Positions 1-8,242 are shown, numbered from the stretch's first letter. The stretch is DNA of 35,130 nt from Bacteroidales bacterium (GCA_015489395.1 WFZV01000046.1:1-35130); one strand, 5' to 3'. A program made the numbers and translations. Notes: a model not told the origin generated them from the letters alone.

Positions 1-10
1 AAATGAGGTT

Positions 11-736
11 ATGAACTTTAGGCAGATAGCGCTAAATAAGATTTTGTTTTTGGATATCGAGACGGTTCCGGCTTTTGAGTCGTATGAACAGATGCCAGAT
101 GATTGGAAGCGGTTGTGGGATAAGAAGGCGAGTTTTATTAATCGTGATGGGGTGGAGGATGCTGAGTTTTATCATCAGGCTGGGATTTATGCGGAATTTG
201 GTAAGATTGTCGCTATTTCGGTAGCTTTTATAACGCAGCAGCGGCAGTTGAGAGTTAAGTCGTTTTATGGTGAGGATGAAAGCTGCATTTTAGAGAATTT
301 TAAGCAGTTAGTTGAGAAGCATTTTTCGGGTAAAGATTCGTATTTGTGTGCGCATAATGGTAAGGAGTTTGATTTTCCGTATATAGCACGGCGGATGTTG
401 GTCAATGGTATTTCGTTGCCGTCAGTTTTAGACACGCATGGTCGTAAGCCGTGGGAGACAAGGTTTCTCGATACTATGGAGCTATGGAAATTTGGTGATT
501 ACAAGCATTTTACGTCGTTGGAGTTGTTGGCAAAGCTTTTTGAGCTTCCAAGTCCGAAGGCAGATATTTCGGGTGAGGATGTATGGAAGATTTATTGGCA
601 GGACAAAGAGGTAGAGCGTATAGCAGAGTATTGTGAGAAAGATACGGTTTCGGTTGCGCAGATTTTTTTGAGGTTTAGGGGGGAGGAGGTTATTCCGCAG
701 GAGGATATAGTAATTGCAGGCAGAGAAAAATGTTGA
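11..736 (+). CDS. Predicted 3'-5' exonuclease, PolB-like (DEDDy type)
   Basis: The 241-residue protein has the three exonuclease motifs of the DnaQ-like superfamily. Exo I is DIET (D15, E17), Exo II is AHNGKEFDFPYIARR (N116, D121), and Exo III is YCEKD (Y207, D211). The Y-x3-D form of Exo III marks it as a DEDDy enzyme of the stand-alone 'DNA polymerase B exonuclease 2' type. It carries no polymerase domain and no signal peptide, so it should be a cytoplasmic nuclease in DNA repair or nucleic-acid turnover; the true substrate cannot be read from sequence. The upstream context lies outside the window. The coding strand is G/T-rich, like the noncoding DNA that follows. I am sure of the superfamily and less sure of the biological role. 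Confidence 0.88.
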   Translation: MNFRQIALNKILFLDIETVPAFESYEQMPDDWKRLWDKKASFINRDGVEDAEFYHQAGIYAEFGKIVAISVAFITQQRQLRVKSFYGEDESCILENFKQLVEKHFSGKDSYLCAHNGKEFDFPYIARRMLVNGISLPSVLDTHGRKPWETRFLDTMELWKFGDYKHFTSLELLAKLFELPSPKADISGEDVWKIYWQDKEVERIAEYCEKDTVSVAQIFLRFRGEEVIPQEDIVIAGREKC

Positions 737-1390
737 TGTTCAGAATTTATCGTGTGGTTTTTAGTTTTTAGATTGTTTTAGTTTTTGTGTATGATATTAT
801 TGTTGTTTTTTTGTCAGTGATTTTGCTTTTTTCGAAATATTTAGTCATATAGTTATCCGCAAGTGTTGTATTTATCTTTTTTTGTAATTTAATGGTTTTG
901 GTTTTGTTCAAAGTATTTTATCGTGTAGTGGAAGCTTTAGTTTATTTAGTTTTTTTGCCCTCCTTGTAGTAAGTTTAGCTTTCCTTTGATTTGGCTGGTT
1001 TAAAGAAGTTTTCGCATTAAGTCAAAGTTTATCTGTGTGGCTTGTTTTTTTCGTAAAAAACATGAGAGTAGTTTGAAGTAGTTTTTGATTTTTTGTAAAA
1101 ATTAAGTTACAGGATTTGTTTGGTAAGTAAAAAAGTACGTGCTTATGATTTTTGTGTATGACGTTTTTTCCAAAGTTTTTTAGTAATAGCGTTAGATTTC
1201 CTGTCTAAAAACGAGGGGTAATGGATTTGTTGAGATGTTGCAAAATTTGCAGCAAAAAAGCTAAAGTTTTTCGTGAATACCCGCCTAATTTAGCCATTTT
1301 CCGGATTGTTAGGTGATGAAAGTTTTTGTCTAAGATGGTAAATTTGGGCAAGTATCTGGAAATTTTCGTTAATGGAACGAGGTGTTTTTT
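737..1390. other. Gene-poor T/G-rich intergenic stretch
   Basis: About 650 bases lie between the exonuclease stop and the tRNA terminator. The plus strand is strongly T/G-rich with many runs of T. The only ORF track entry (1205..1432, minus) starts inside the tRNA and runs through its terminator, so it is spurious. The longest alternative I noticed is a 25-codon hydrophobic frame starting near 889, with nothing to support it. I see no promoter match to the local TTTG/TAnnTTTG pattern and no strong hairpin. It could be decayed coding DNA or hold an unrecognised RNA. Confidence 0.5.
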
Positions 1391-1426
1391 AGAAACGAAA
1401 AGCGGGCTGGCATTTGCCAGCCCGCC
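1391..1426 (-). terminator. Rho-independent terminator of tRNA-Glu
   Basis: GCGGGCTGGC (1403-1412) pairs perfectly with GCCAGCCCGC (1417-1426) around a 4-base loop. On the minus strand the stem is followed by TTTTCGTTTCT. It begins directly after the encoded CCA end of the tRNA, so it should end that short transcript. Confidence 0.85.
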
Positions 1427-1502
1427 TGGCACCCGGTACGGGACTTGAACCCGTGACCTCCAGGTTGAAAACCTGGCGTCCTAACCACTAGACGAACCGG
1501 GC
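1427..1502 (-). tRNA. tRNA-Glu (anticodon UUC), 3' CCA encoded
   Basis: Read on the minus strand, the acceptor arm GCCCGGT pairs with ACCGGGT (one G-U pair). The D arm contains TAGTGGTTAGGAC. The anticodon stem CCAGG/CCTGG encloses the loop TTTTCAA, giving anticodon TTC (Glu). The T arm is ACGGG-TTCAAGT-CCCGT. The 73-base body ends at 1430 with discriminator G, and CCA is encoded at 1429-1427. A promoter lies upstream at 1522-1553 and a hairpin terminator follows at once, so it appears to be a single-gene transcription unit. Confidence 0.97.
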
Positions 1503-1521
1503 GCTTATTTCAAAAGCACTG

Positions 1522-1553
1522 CAAAGATAAAATTATCGGATTTATGTCACAAA
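1522..1553 (-). promoter_or_regulatory. Bacteroidota-type promoter for tRNA-Glu
   Basis: On the minus strand TTTG (1553-1550), a 20-base spacer and TATCTTTG (1529-1522) match the Bacteroidota primary-sigma consensus TTTG / TAnnTTTG. The predicted start, about 7 bases past the -7 box, lies near 1515, about 13 bases before the mature tRNA 5' end. Confidence 0.75.
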
Positions 1554-1574
1554 TGCTTTAACGTTTTTTTATAA

Positions 1575-2624
1575 TTAAACTATCCGTCCTTCGCCAAAAA
1601 ATGTTTCTAATGAATTTTGTACGTTTAAATTTATATTTTCGATGTAAACTTCGAGGATTTTCGATTTTTCGAATGGTAAAAGCTTGACTTCTGAGAATTC
1701 AGCAGGTAGAAGGACTGTCTGACCTTTTTTAAGTTCAATGCGCTGCTTTTTGTAATATTCCAGTGCAAAATATCCTTCGACAACGATATAAATTACAAAT
1801 GAGTCGAGGGCCAGGTAGTTTTTTTCGATTATTCGGTTAAATTCAAGGAGATTTGTTGTAAAATGTTCGCAACTTACCAGTTGTACCGTTTTGTTAAGTT
1901 CAGGTTTGTAGCTGATTTTGTAATTGTCGTAAGCTTTATAGTCAATTACGTCTATTGCCAGGTCAACGTGTAAAGGACGAGGTTTGCCGTCCAGACCTAC
2001 CCGTCCCCAATCGTACAAGCGATAAGTAATATCAGAAGTTTCCTGGATTTCGGCAACTACAATGCCTTTGCTTAAAGCGTGAACGCGGCCAGGGGGAATA
2101 AAGAAGACATCGCCTGGTTTTACTGTTTCGACGTTCAAATGCTCAGCAATAGTTCCGTCGTCCAGTGATTTAAGCAATGTTTGCCGGTCCATGTCGTGTT
2201 TCCAGCCCATATAGAGTTTAGCGTCAGGCTCAGCGTGAATTACGTACCACATTTCTGTTTTTCCGTAAGCATAATGTCGAAATTTAGCAGTATGGTCGTC
2301 GGGGTGAACCTGTACAGAGAGGGTGTCGTTGGCATCGATAAATTTAATCAGTAAAGGGAATTCAATGCCGTATTTGTAATAGACTTTATCGCCGACCAGG
2401 TCTGTCAGGTATGTTTCAATGATTTCCTGTAGGTTATTTCCGGCCAGGAATCCGTTTTCAGCAATAGAAATATTGTCTTGCACTGCGGATATTTCCCAGC
2501 TTTCGCCGATTGGTTTAGTAGGGTCGCAGTTTTTGTTGAGAATTGTACAAAGGCGGTTGCCGCCCCAAACTTTTTCTTTGAAAATAGGTTTAAATTGTAT
2601 TGGGTAAAGCTGATGTACTTTCAT
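1575..2624 (-). CDS. manA: Type I mannose-6-phosphate isomerase
   Basis: This is a zinc-dependent cupin-fold isomerase interconverting mannose-6-phosphate and fructose-6-phosphate, which feeds GDP-mannose and envelope sugar synthesis. At 349 residues it fits the short bacterial class I enzymes. Visible family features are the N-terminal FKEKVWGG, the metal-site motif QVHPDDHTA with the following TEMWYVI strand, and FFIPPGRVHAL in the second half. It is the last gene of the minus-strand operon, only 15 bases after glmS. Both enzymes use fructose-6-phosphate, so the pair links hexose phosphate to mannose and glucosamine branches. The start at 2624 is the only good ATG. Confidence 0.93.
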   Translation of the reverse strand: MKVHQLYPIQFKPIFKEKVWGGNRLCTILNKNCDPTKPIGESWEISAVQDNISIAENGFLAGNNLQEIIETYLTDLVGDKVYYKYGIEFPLLIKFIDANDTLSVQVHPDDHTAKFRHYAYGKTEMWYVIHAEPDAKLYMGWKHDMDRQTLLKSLDDGTIAEHLNVETVKPGDVFFIPPGRVHALSKGIVVAEIQETSDITYRLYDWGRVGLDGKPRPLHVDLAIDVIDYKAYDNYKISYKPELNKTVQLVSCEHFTTNLLEFNRIIEKNYLALDSFVIYIVVEGYFALEYYKKQRIELKKGQTVLLPAEFSEVKLLPFEKSKILEVYIENINLNVQNSLETFFGEGRIV

Positions 2625-2639
2625 GTCAAAGTTTTTAAG

Positions 2640-4478
2640 TTATTCAACAGTAACTGATTTAGCCAGATTCCGTGGTTGATCTACGTCGTTACCGCGAAGT
2701 ACAGCTGCATGATAAGCCAGCAGTTGCAATGGTACAACTGCCAGTAACGGGGTTAATTCTTCGGGGACTTCTGGTATTTCGATAATGTGATCGGCCAATT
2801 TAGACGCGATTTCATCGCCTTCTGTTACAATAGCGATTACTTTACCGTGACGTGCTTTAACTTCTTTGATGTTGGATATAACTTTTTCGTAGATTTTATC
2901 TTTAGTAGCCAGGAAGACCACAGGCATATTTTCGTCAATCAGGGCTATAGGGCCGTGTTTCATTTCAGCGGCAGGGTATCCTTCGGCGTGAATGTATGAA
3001 ATTTCTTTGAGTTTAAGCGCGCCTTCTAAAGCAACGGGATAAAGGTATCCACGTCCTAAATACAGGAAGTTTGAAGCAGTTTGATATTTTTCTGCCAGTT
3101 GTTTTATATACTCGTTTTGGTCCAGAATTTTCTGTAATTTTTCGGGGATATGGTAAAGTTCCTGGGTAAGTTTTTTAAAACGTCCGTATGGTAAAACTTC
3201 TTTTTCGTAACCAAGCATTAAAGCCATCATTGTCAGGACAGTAACCTGCGCAGTAAAAGCTTTAGTAGAAGCTACGCCGATTTCTGGTCCTGCGTGAGTG
3301 TAAACTCCTGCGTGTGTTTCGCGTGGAATACTCGAACCAACGACGTTGCAGATGCCTAAAACTGTCGCTCCTTTTTCTTTTGCCAATTTGACAGCTTCCA
3401 GAGTATCAGCGGTTTCGCCGCTTTGGCTAATGGCAATTACAATGTCGTCCTTGTAAATGATAGGGTTACGGTACCGGAATTCAGAGCCATATTCTACTTC
3501 GACAGGTATACGGGCAAGGTTTTCGATTAAATATTCGCCGACTAAGCCTGCGTGCCAGGAAGTACCACAGCCGACAATGATCAGACGTTTAGCATTTAAG
3601 ATTTTATCCATAACATCGAGGAGACCGCCCAGTCGAATAGACGAAAAATCAGGAGCAATACGCCCGCGCATTGTATTGTGTAAAGCCTCAGGTTGTTCGA
3701 AAATTTCTTTAAGCATAAAATGATCAAAACCGTTTTTCTCAATGGCTTGAATGTCAAAGTCGATTTTTTGGATATCAGGTTTAAGTTTTTTATTGTCTAA
3801 AGTCTTAAGAATCAACTCGTCTTCTTTCAAAATCGCAATATTATCGTTGTTGAGGTAAATAACTTTGTCTGTATGTTCAACGATAGGAGTAGCGTCGGAG
3901 GCAATGAAATATTCATTTCTGCCAAGGCCAATAACCAGCGGGCTACTTTTTCGAGCGGCGATAAGTTTATCAGGTTCATTTTCAGCTAAAACAACTATAG
4001 CGTAAGCGCCGATAACTTTGGATAATGCCAGTCGCACAGCTAACTCAGCATCTGTTTCACCTTCGAGGTATATGTATTCGATCAGGTTAACCAGTACTTC
4101 AGTGTCAGTATCTGATTTAAAAGTATAGCCTTTTTCGATGAGAAATTTTTTGAGGTGGTTATAATTTTCTATGATACCGTTGTGTATCAGAGTGAAAAGT
4201 CCGTTTTGCGAAGTATGCGGATGAGCGTTTTGGTCGTTAGGTTCGCCGTGTGTAGCCCAACGAGTGTGTCCAATTCCAATAGTTCCCTGAATGTTAAGAT
4301 GTTTAGTTTCAGCTTCTAAATCGCTGACTTTTCCTTTTTTTTTGAAAACTTTTATTCCCTGGTCAGTGACAATTGCAATTCCAGCAGAGTCGTAGCCTCT
4401 GTATTCCAATCGTTTGAGGCCATTTATAAGGATAGGATATGCTTGTCTTCGTCCAATATAGCCAACTATTCCGCACAT
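2640..4478 (-). CDS. glmS: Glutamine--fructose-6-phosphate aminotransferase (isomerizing)
   Basis: The enzyme makes glucosamine-6-phosphate from fructose-6-phosphate and glutamine, the first step to UDP-GlcNAc for peptidoglycan and lipopolysaccharide. The 612-residue length is normal. The N-terminus MCGIVGYIG supplies the class II amidotransferase nucleophile Cys2. The amidotransferase domain covers about 1-220, the first SIS domain about 285-425 (CGTSWHAG, ISQSGETADT), and the second about 460-600 (LGRGYLYPVALEGALKLKE). The C-terminus DQPRNLAKSVTVE is the conserved isomerase tail. It starts 11 bases after the DUF4270 gene and is followed closely by manA. I see no glmS ribozyme upstream; the gene is simply inside an operon. 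Confidence 0.97.
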   Translation of the reverse strand: MCGIVGYIGRRQAYPILINGLKRLEYRGYDSAGIAIVTDQGIKVFKKKGKVSDLEAETKHLNIQGTIGIGHTRWATHGEPNDQNAHPHTSQNGLFTLIHNGIIENYNHLKKFLIEKGYTFKSDTDTEVLVNLIEYIYLEGETDAELAVRLALSKVIGAYAIVVLAENEPDKLIAARKSSPLVIGLGRNEYFIASDATPIVEHTDKVIYLNNDNIAILKEDELILKTLDNKKLKPDIQKIDFDIQAIEKNGFDHFMLKEIFEQPEALHNTMRGRIAPDFSSIRLGGLLDVMDKILNAKRLIIVGCGTSWHAGLVGEYLIENLARIPVEVEYGSEFRYRNPIIYKDDIVIAISQSGETADTLEAVKLAKEKGATVLGICNVVGSSIPRETHAGVYTHAGPEIGVASTKAFTAQVTVLTMMALMLGYEKEVLPYGRFKKLTQELYHIPEKLQKILDQNEYIKQLAEKYQTASNFLYLGRGYLYPVALEGALKLKEISYIHAEGYPAAEMKHGPIALIDENMPVVFLATKDKIYEKVISNIKEVKARHGKVIAIVTEGDEIASKLADHIIEIPEVPEELTPLLAVVPLQLLAYHAAVLRGNDVDQPRNLAKSVTVE

Positions 4479-4489
4479 AGCCCTTGAGT

Positions 4490-5800
4490 TTAATAATTAG
4501 AATAAAAAACAACTAATTTAAGAGGTTTCGAATTGTTTTGTGTCGTTAAGACTGCTCGTGTAAGCTGTTGATTGTCAAATAAATCTATAATTGAGTAAAT
4601 TAGAGTGTCCTGGTCTGGGTGGTTTATAATTTTTTGCAAAAGATGCGTGACATTAATTGAATAATGGTCAAATTGGAGTTGAAAGCCTTTATATTCAACG
4701 GTTTGACGGTTGAAATAATCAGCTAAAAATACAGGTTCAGCAGTAGAATCATCAGGTTTTCGACCGACAAGAAAGACTTGTTTAGGCGGCATGTAAGAGG
4801 TTTGCTCAGTATATTGTGGGTTTTCAAGTTGGAGAATTAATTCAGCTTTATGTATAACTTTATTTTTCAAAGCATTAATATACGGAAAACTAACGTCGAT
4901 AGCTGTGCCTGCAGTTTGTAAATAAACGACAGAATCGTTATTTGAATTAAAAATGTTGGTATTGGAATAATCATGTTCTATTAACGTAAAATATTTACTC
5001 ATTCCACTTGAAGGTAATTTATATAAATAAGATGTATCCGACACAGTATCAGGGTGATAGTAAATGTATAAACCAGACGTCAGCTGGTCAACAGTAATGT
5101 GTGGATTAATAACTGCCGGGAAGGGTATTTTATAAATAGCTGCGTCGTAAAAATTTCTACCAGGAGTTATTATAAATCCAGGAAATCGGTCAGTGAAATG
5201 AGCTGAATCGTTAAAAAAGTAGTAATCAGCACTATCGATGAATTTGTATGCTAAAGATTTATCAATATAGATTTTAAGAATGGTATCGCTTTCAATATTG
5301 AAGATGCTGAATTCAGTATATCCCAGAGTGTCGCTAAAGTCTGTAAATTCTGTGATAGAATCGTCGGCATAGATGCGCCTTGTGATACTTATCGGTTCTT
5401 TGATTGGAAAAACGTAAAGCGGTAATGGATTATAGATTTTACCATAAGGAGTGTAACCAGGGTCTAATTTAAGCATTAAAAAAACTGAGTCAACTGTATA
5501 AGTTACAGCTGAGTCAGTAAAATCCGGATAAGAAAATTGTTGAATCTGTATGCCTATAGAAGTTTTGGTATATCCGAAAATTGGGTCTTTATACGAACCA
5601 ATGAGTACAGCTTCCTTACCCATAGTCTGGATATGCGTATAAGGGCGAGTGTGAACGTTAACTGTGAAAGTATCTGCAAAATTGGTGTTGATAAGGTCTT
5701 GCTCTGGTAAAATATTTAAACCAAAATCTTGATGTTTATCGCATGAGAAAGTAAAAGTCAATAATAACGCAAATAGAATAGGCAAAAAAAATTTGTTCAT
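4490..5800 (-). CDS. DUF4270-family outer-membrane lipoprotein
   Basis: The protein is about 436 residues from the preferred start. It opens with a lipoprotein signal peptide (MNKFFLPILFALLLTFTFSC), then a long beta-rich body with no catalytic motif visible. Placement next to a GT5-like gene and glmS, together with the N-terminal GLNILPEQD and the GSYKDPIFGYTKTS stretch, is what I recognise as the Bacteroidota DUF4270 family, whose function is not established. The ORF track starts at 5830, but that adds ten polar residues before the signal peptide. The Met at 5800 gives a normal export signal and leaves 40 bases after the upstream gene. It is probably anchored in the envelope and co-transcribed with glmS and manA. 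Confidence 0.82.
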   Translation of the reverse strand: MNKFFLPILFALLLTFTFSCDKHQDFGLNILPEQDLINTNFADTFTVNVHTRPYTHIQTMGKEAVLIGSYKDPIFGYTKTSIGIQIQQFSYPDFTDSAVTYTVDSVFLMLKLDPGYTPYGKIYNPLPLYVFPIKEPISITRRIYADDSITEFTDFSDTLGYTEFSIFNIESDTILKIYIDKSLAYKFIDSADYYFFNDSAHFTDRFPGFIITPGRNFYDAAIYKIPFPAVINPHITVDQLTSGLYIYYHPDTVSDTSYLYKLPSSGMSKYFTLIEHDYSNTNIFNSNNDSVVYLQTAGTAIDVSFPYINALKNKVIHKAELILQLENPQYTEQTSYMPPKQVFLVGRKPDDSTAEPVFLADYFNRQTVEYKGFQLQFDHYSINVTHLLQKIINHPDQDTLIYSIIDLFDNQQLTRAVLTTQNNSKPLKLVVFYSNY

Positions 5801-5840
5801 TGAATTGTATTTTAAATTTTCTAATTCCAAAATTGTCCTG

Positions 5841-6650
5841 CTAAGCTAAAAGATTATCGAAAAATTCAGAATATTTTTCAACAATTTTTTCTTCTGGTAC
5901 GAAAGGTAAAACTGTTTTCTTTTGTTTTTCAATGAATTCCAAAATTTCAGGATCGATATTTTCTGATGCTAAAACGACAGCATCACTGTATTTGATAGCT
6001 AATTTTGTAAGATTTTGGTAAGTAGGGTTTTTGACTAAATCTAAATCTTTGTCGGTGATTATGTCGAATTTGGCTTTTGATTTGAATTGCTTGTTTAGAG
6101 GCTCATCGAATCCATTATCATAAATTGTATATACGACTTTGCTGTGTTTATAAATAGGGTCTTCTTGATATGCTTTTTTGACGTATAATGGAACTAAAGC
6201 ACCGAGCCAGCCATGGACATTGACTATATCAGGCTCCCAGCGAAGTTTTTTGACAGTTTCCAGTACCCCGCGAGAAAAGAAAATAATCCGTTCGTCATTG
6301 TCCTTGAAAAAGTTGCCATTTTCGTCTTTAACCATAGCTTTGCGATGGAAGTAATCTTCGTTGTCTATAAAGTAAATTTGCATTCTTGCTGAGGGAATTG
6401 AAGCAACTTTGATGATGAGGGAGTGGTCTGTATCATTGACAATTACGTTCATCCCAGAAAGTCGGATAACTTCGTGCAATTGGTGTCTTCGCTCTTTAAT
6501 TATACCATATCGAGGCATAAAAACGCGGATTTCTTTGCCTTTTTCCTGTATCCCTTGCGGGAGAATGCGACCTACTTTAGACATAAAAGTCTCGGGGACA
6601 TATGGGGTAATTTCTTGCATTACAAAAAGAACCTTTTTTTTATTAGCCAT
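5841..6650 (-). CDS. Half-length glycogen/starch synthase-like protein (GT5 N-terminal domain only)
   Basis: From MANKKKVLFVMQEI at 6650 the protein is 269 residues. It resembles only the N-terminal Rossmann domain of GT5 starch/glycogen synthases: an N-terminal glycan-binding strand, PRYGIIKERRHQLHEV, the IYFIDNEDYFHR strand and DIVNVHGWLGALVP. The C-terminal GT-B domain that normally binds the nucleotide sugar is absent. Short versions like this are common in Bacteroidota and annotated 'glycogen/starch synthase', so the length is not a local truncation. The ORF track start (6776) adds 42 atypical residues and spans a TAACTTTG -7 box at 6716-6723, so 6650 is better. It is the first gene of the operon with DUF4270, glmS and manA. 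Catalytic activity is doubtful. Confidence 0.8.
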   Translation of the reverse strand: MANKKKVLFVMQEITPYVPETFMSKVGRILPQGIQEKGKEIRVFMPRYGIIKERRHQLHEVIRLSGMNVIVNDTDHSLIIKVASIPSARMQIYFIDNEDYFHRKAMVKDENGNFFKDNDERIIFFSRGVLETVKKLRWEPDIVNVHGWLGALVPLYVKKAYQEDPIYKHSKVVYTIYDNGFDEPLNKQFKSKAKFDIITDKDLDLVKNPTYQNLTKLAIKYSDAVVLASENIDPEILEFIEKQKKTVLPFVPEEKIVEKYSEFFDNLLA

Positions 6651-6715
6651 AACACAAAATTTTTTATTCTTCAAAAAAACAAGGCATAAAAAGCCTGAAA
6701 ATGCTTTAACTTTAG

Positions 6716-6723
6716 CAAAGTTA
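6716..6723 (-). promoter_or_regulatory. Candidate -7 box for the gt5-DUF4270-glmS-manA operon
   Basis: TAACTTTG on the minus strand matches TAnnTTTG and lies 66 bases upstream of the preferred start at 6650. No TTTG is seen at the expected -33 distance, so only the -7 half is supported. Confidence 0.45.
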
Positions 6724-6820
6724 ATATTTTTTTCGGTAAAAACTTGTTGATTAACATTTTTTTTCTTTACACTCAAATTTAATTTGGGCTAAAACAGTTC
6801 GCTTTCTAAAAAATAAATCC

Positions 6821-6828
6821 TATTTTTG
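6821..6828 (+). promoter_or_regulatory. Candidate -7 box for the YfiR-like gene
   Basis: TATTTTTG matches TAnnTTTG and lies 26 bases before the ATG at 6854, giving a leader of roughly 19 bases. No convincing -33 TTTG is found at 19-21 bases. Confidence 0.4.
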
Positions 6829-6853
6829 ATAAAAATTTTAAATTTCTTTTGTG

Positions 6854-7456
6854 ATGAAAAAGTTTATTACATTATTAACTATATCCGCCATTTTATTTGT
6901 TTTTAATCATAGTCTTCTTGCTCAAACTGTAACAGTCGATACAAATCAGGCAACAGATTCGACAAAAATCGATACTACGCAAAGCCAGCCAGTTGCTGTA
7001 ATGCCAATAAAAGGGATTTCACCAACAGAAATAGGCGATTATATTTTGAATTTGTCCAGATTGTTGTTTTGGGAAAAATATAAGGAATCGTTCATTATTG
7101 GAGTGACAGACAGTAGATTGGAGTATTTTTTGACAAAATATTTTGCAGATAGGACTTTACATGGTTTGCCAGTAAAAGTCGTTCTGGTAAATGCCAATAC
7201 ATTGCCCTGGGCCAACATTATTTTCCTGTCGAAAAAAAATAGAGATTTAATACCTAAGTTACAGTCTGCTTATTCAAGGACTCAGACTGTCATTATCTCT
7301 GAAGCCCCACAGGATATTGCATATTTTTCGTTTTCATTGGTAATGATTAAAATTCCTTCAGGGGATTTAATACACACTTATCGTTATAATCCAATGCGGT
7401 TGAAAGCCAAAGGCGTTTATGTTTTGCCAGAGATAAAAGCTTATGGCATACGATGA
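6854..7456 (+). CDS. Exported YfiR/DUF4154-like protein
   Basis: The ORF track begins at a GTG (6851) that is followed immediately by ATG; ATG 6854 is the natural start, giving 200 residues. A signal peptide ends near LLAQ, followed by a Thr/Asp/Gln-rich linker. The mature domain (about 50-200) follows the YfiR-like DUF4154 pattern: helix NLSRLLFWEKY, strand SFIIGVTDSRLEYF, VKVVLVNANTLPWANIIFLSKK, then TVIISEAP and a closing strand/helix. In Pseudomonas, YfiR is a periplasmic repressor of a diguanylate cyclase, but the fold is used widely in other settings and nothing here shows a c-di-GMP link. The end overlaps the next gene by 14 bases, so the two are translationally coupled. Family assignment is moderate. 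Confidence 0.6.
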   Translation: MKKFITLLTISAILFVFNHSLLAQTVTVDTNQATDSTKIDTTQSQPVAVMPIKGISPTEIGDYILNLSRLLFWEKYKESFIIGVTDSRLEYFLTKYFADRTLHGLPVKVVLVNANTLPWANIIFLSKKNRDLIPKLQSAYSRTQTVIISEAPQDIAYFSFSLVMIKIPSGDLIHTYRYNPMRLKAKGVYVLPEIKAYGIR

Positions 7457-8132
7457 ACAAATAAAGCTTCCAAAGCATTTGCAGGAGCTTATTGAGCAGC
7501 GAGAGGGACTTCAGCTGGATTTTAAATTCGAGGTTTCCGATTTGTCTAAGATTGCAAGGAGCATAGTTGCTTTTGCAAATACTAAGGGTGGAATTTTGCT
7601 TATAGGTGTTAAGGATAATGGTAAAATCGCAGGTGTACAGTCTGAGGAGGAATTGTATATGATTCAGGCTGCAGCGAGGATGTATTGCCGTCCTTCGGTA
7701 GATTTTTATTTTCGTTCGTGGCAAGTCAAGAAAAAGACAGTTTTAGAAGTTATTATACCCGAAAGTAAGCATAAGCCACATTATGCAAAAGATAGCCAGG
7801 GGCGTTGGAAGGCTTATGTCCGTGTTAATGATAAAAATTTTTTAGTTAATAACGTGCAGCTTCGAGTGTGGCGCAGCCAATTTAAGTCGAGGCAATCAGT
7901 GAATATAAGATTTGACCGAAAGGAGGACGTGTTGTTGAGATACCTTCGTTCGCATGATTTTATTACTTTCCGTAAGTTTTGCCAGCTCGCTAAAATCCCG
8001 CCAAAAGTAGCAGAGGACGTACTTGTGGATTTAATTTTGATAGATGTTTTAAAAATCAATTATTCAGATACGGGCGTGGTTAGGTATTCATTGCAAGATG
8101 ATACATTATCAGAAAGCAGTTTGTCTGATTAA
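7443..8132 (+). CDS. AlbA_2 (Schlafen-type) domain protein with winged-helix tail
   Basis: The N-terminal ~135 residues fit the AlbA_2 domain: EQREGLQLDFKFEV, then IARSIVAFANTKGGILLIGVKDNGKIAGV, and a C-terminal RWKAYVRVNDKNF strand. Such proteins are usually annotated 'ATP-binding protein', although nucleic-acid binding is better documented for the fold. Residues ~150-229 (DVLLRYLRSHDFITFRKFCQLAKIPPKVAEDVLVDLI) look like a winged helix. At 229 residues it lacks the longer helicase-like or ATPase parts of many AlbA_2 regulators. It overlaps the end of the exported YfiR-like gene by 14 bases, an odd pairing of an exported and a cytoplasmic protein. A regulatory role is likely but unproven. Confidence 0.78.
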   Translation: MAYDEQIKLPKHLQELIEQREGLQLDFKFEVSDLSKIARSIVAFANTKGGILLIGVKDNGKIAGVQSEEELYMIQAAARMYCRPSVDFYFRSWQVKKKTVLEVIIPESKHKPHYAKDSQGRWKAYVRVNDKNFLVNNVQLRVWRSQFKSRQSVNIRFDRKEDVLLRYLRSHDFITFRKFCQLAKIPPKVAEDVLVDLILIDVLKINYSDTGVVRYSLQDDTLSESSLSD

Positions 8133-8242
8133 AGCGATAGTTTAATATTGAAATTTTGGCGATATTTATATTTTTTTTCGCCTGACAACCACAAAAGTTT
8201 TTATCAGTTTTGGGTTGATAGTAATTAAATATTTTAAAAGTT

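Noticed and set aside
1205-1432. 75-residue minus-strand ORF
   Set aside because: It starts inside tRNA-Glu and reads through the tRNA terminator; its composition is what T/G-rich DNA gives by chance on the opposite strand.
3457-3723. 88-residue plus-strand ORF inside glmS
   Set aside because: Antisense shadow of the conserved SIS domain; no independent support.
4479-4489. glmS ribozyme or riboswitch upstream of glmS
   Set aside because: Only 11 bases separate glmS from the upstream gene, so there is no room for a structured leader.
6651-6776. 42-residue N-terminal extension of the GT5-like protein
   Set aside because: It is atypical for the family and overlaps a good -7 box; MANKKK at 6650 gives the usual start.
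8133-8242. Terminator between the AlbA_2 and START-like genes
   Set aside because: The best inverted repeat (GGCGA/TCGCC) has a 5-bp stem and a long AT loop, too weak to call.
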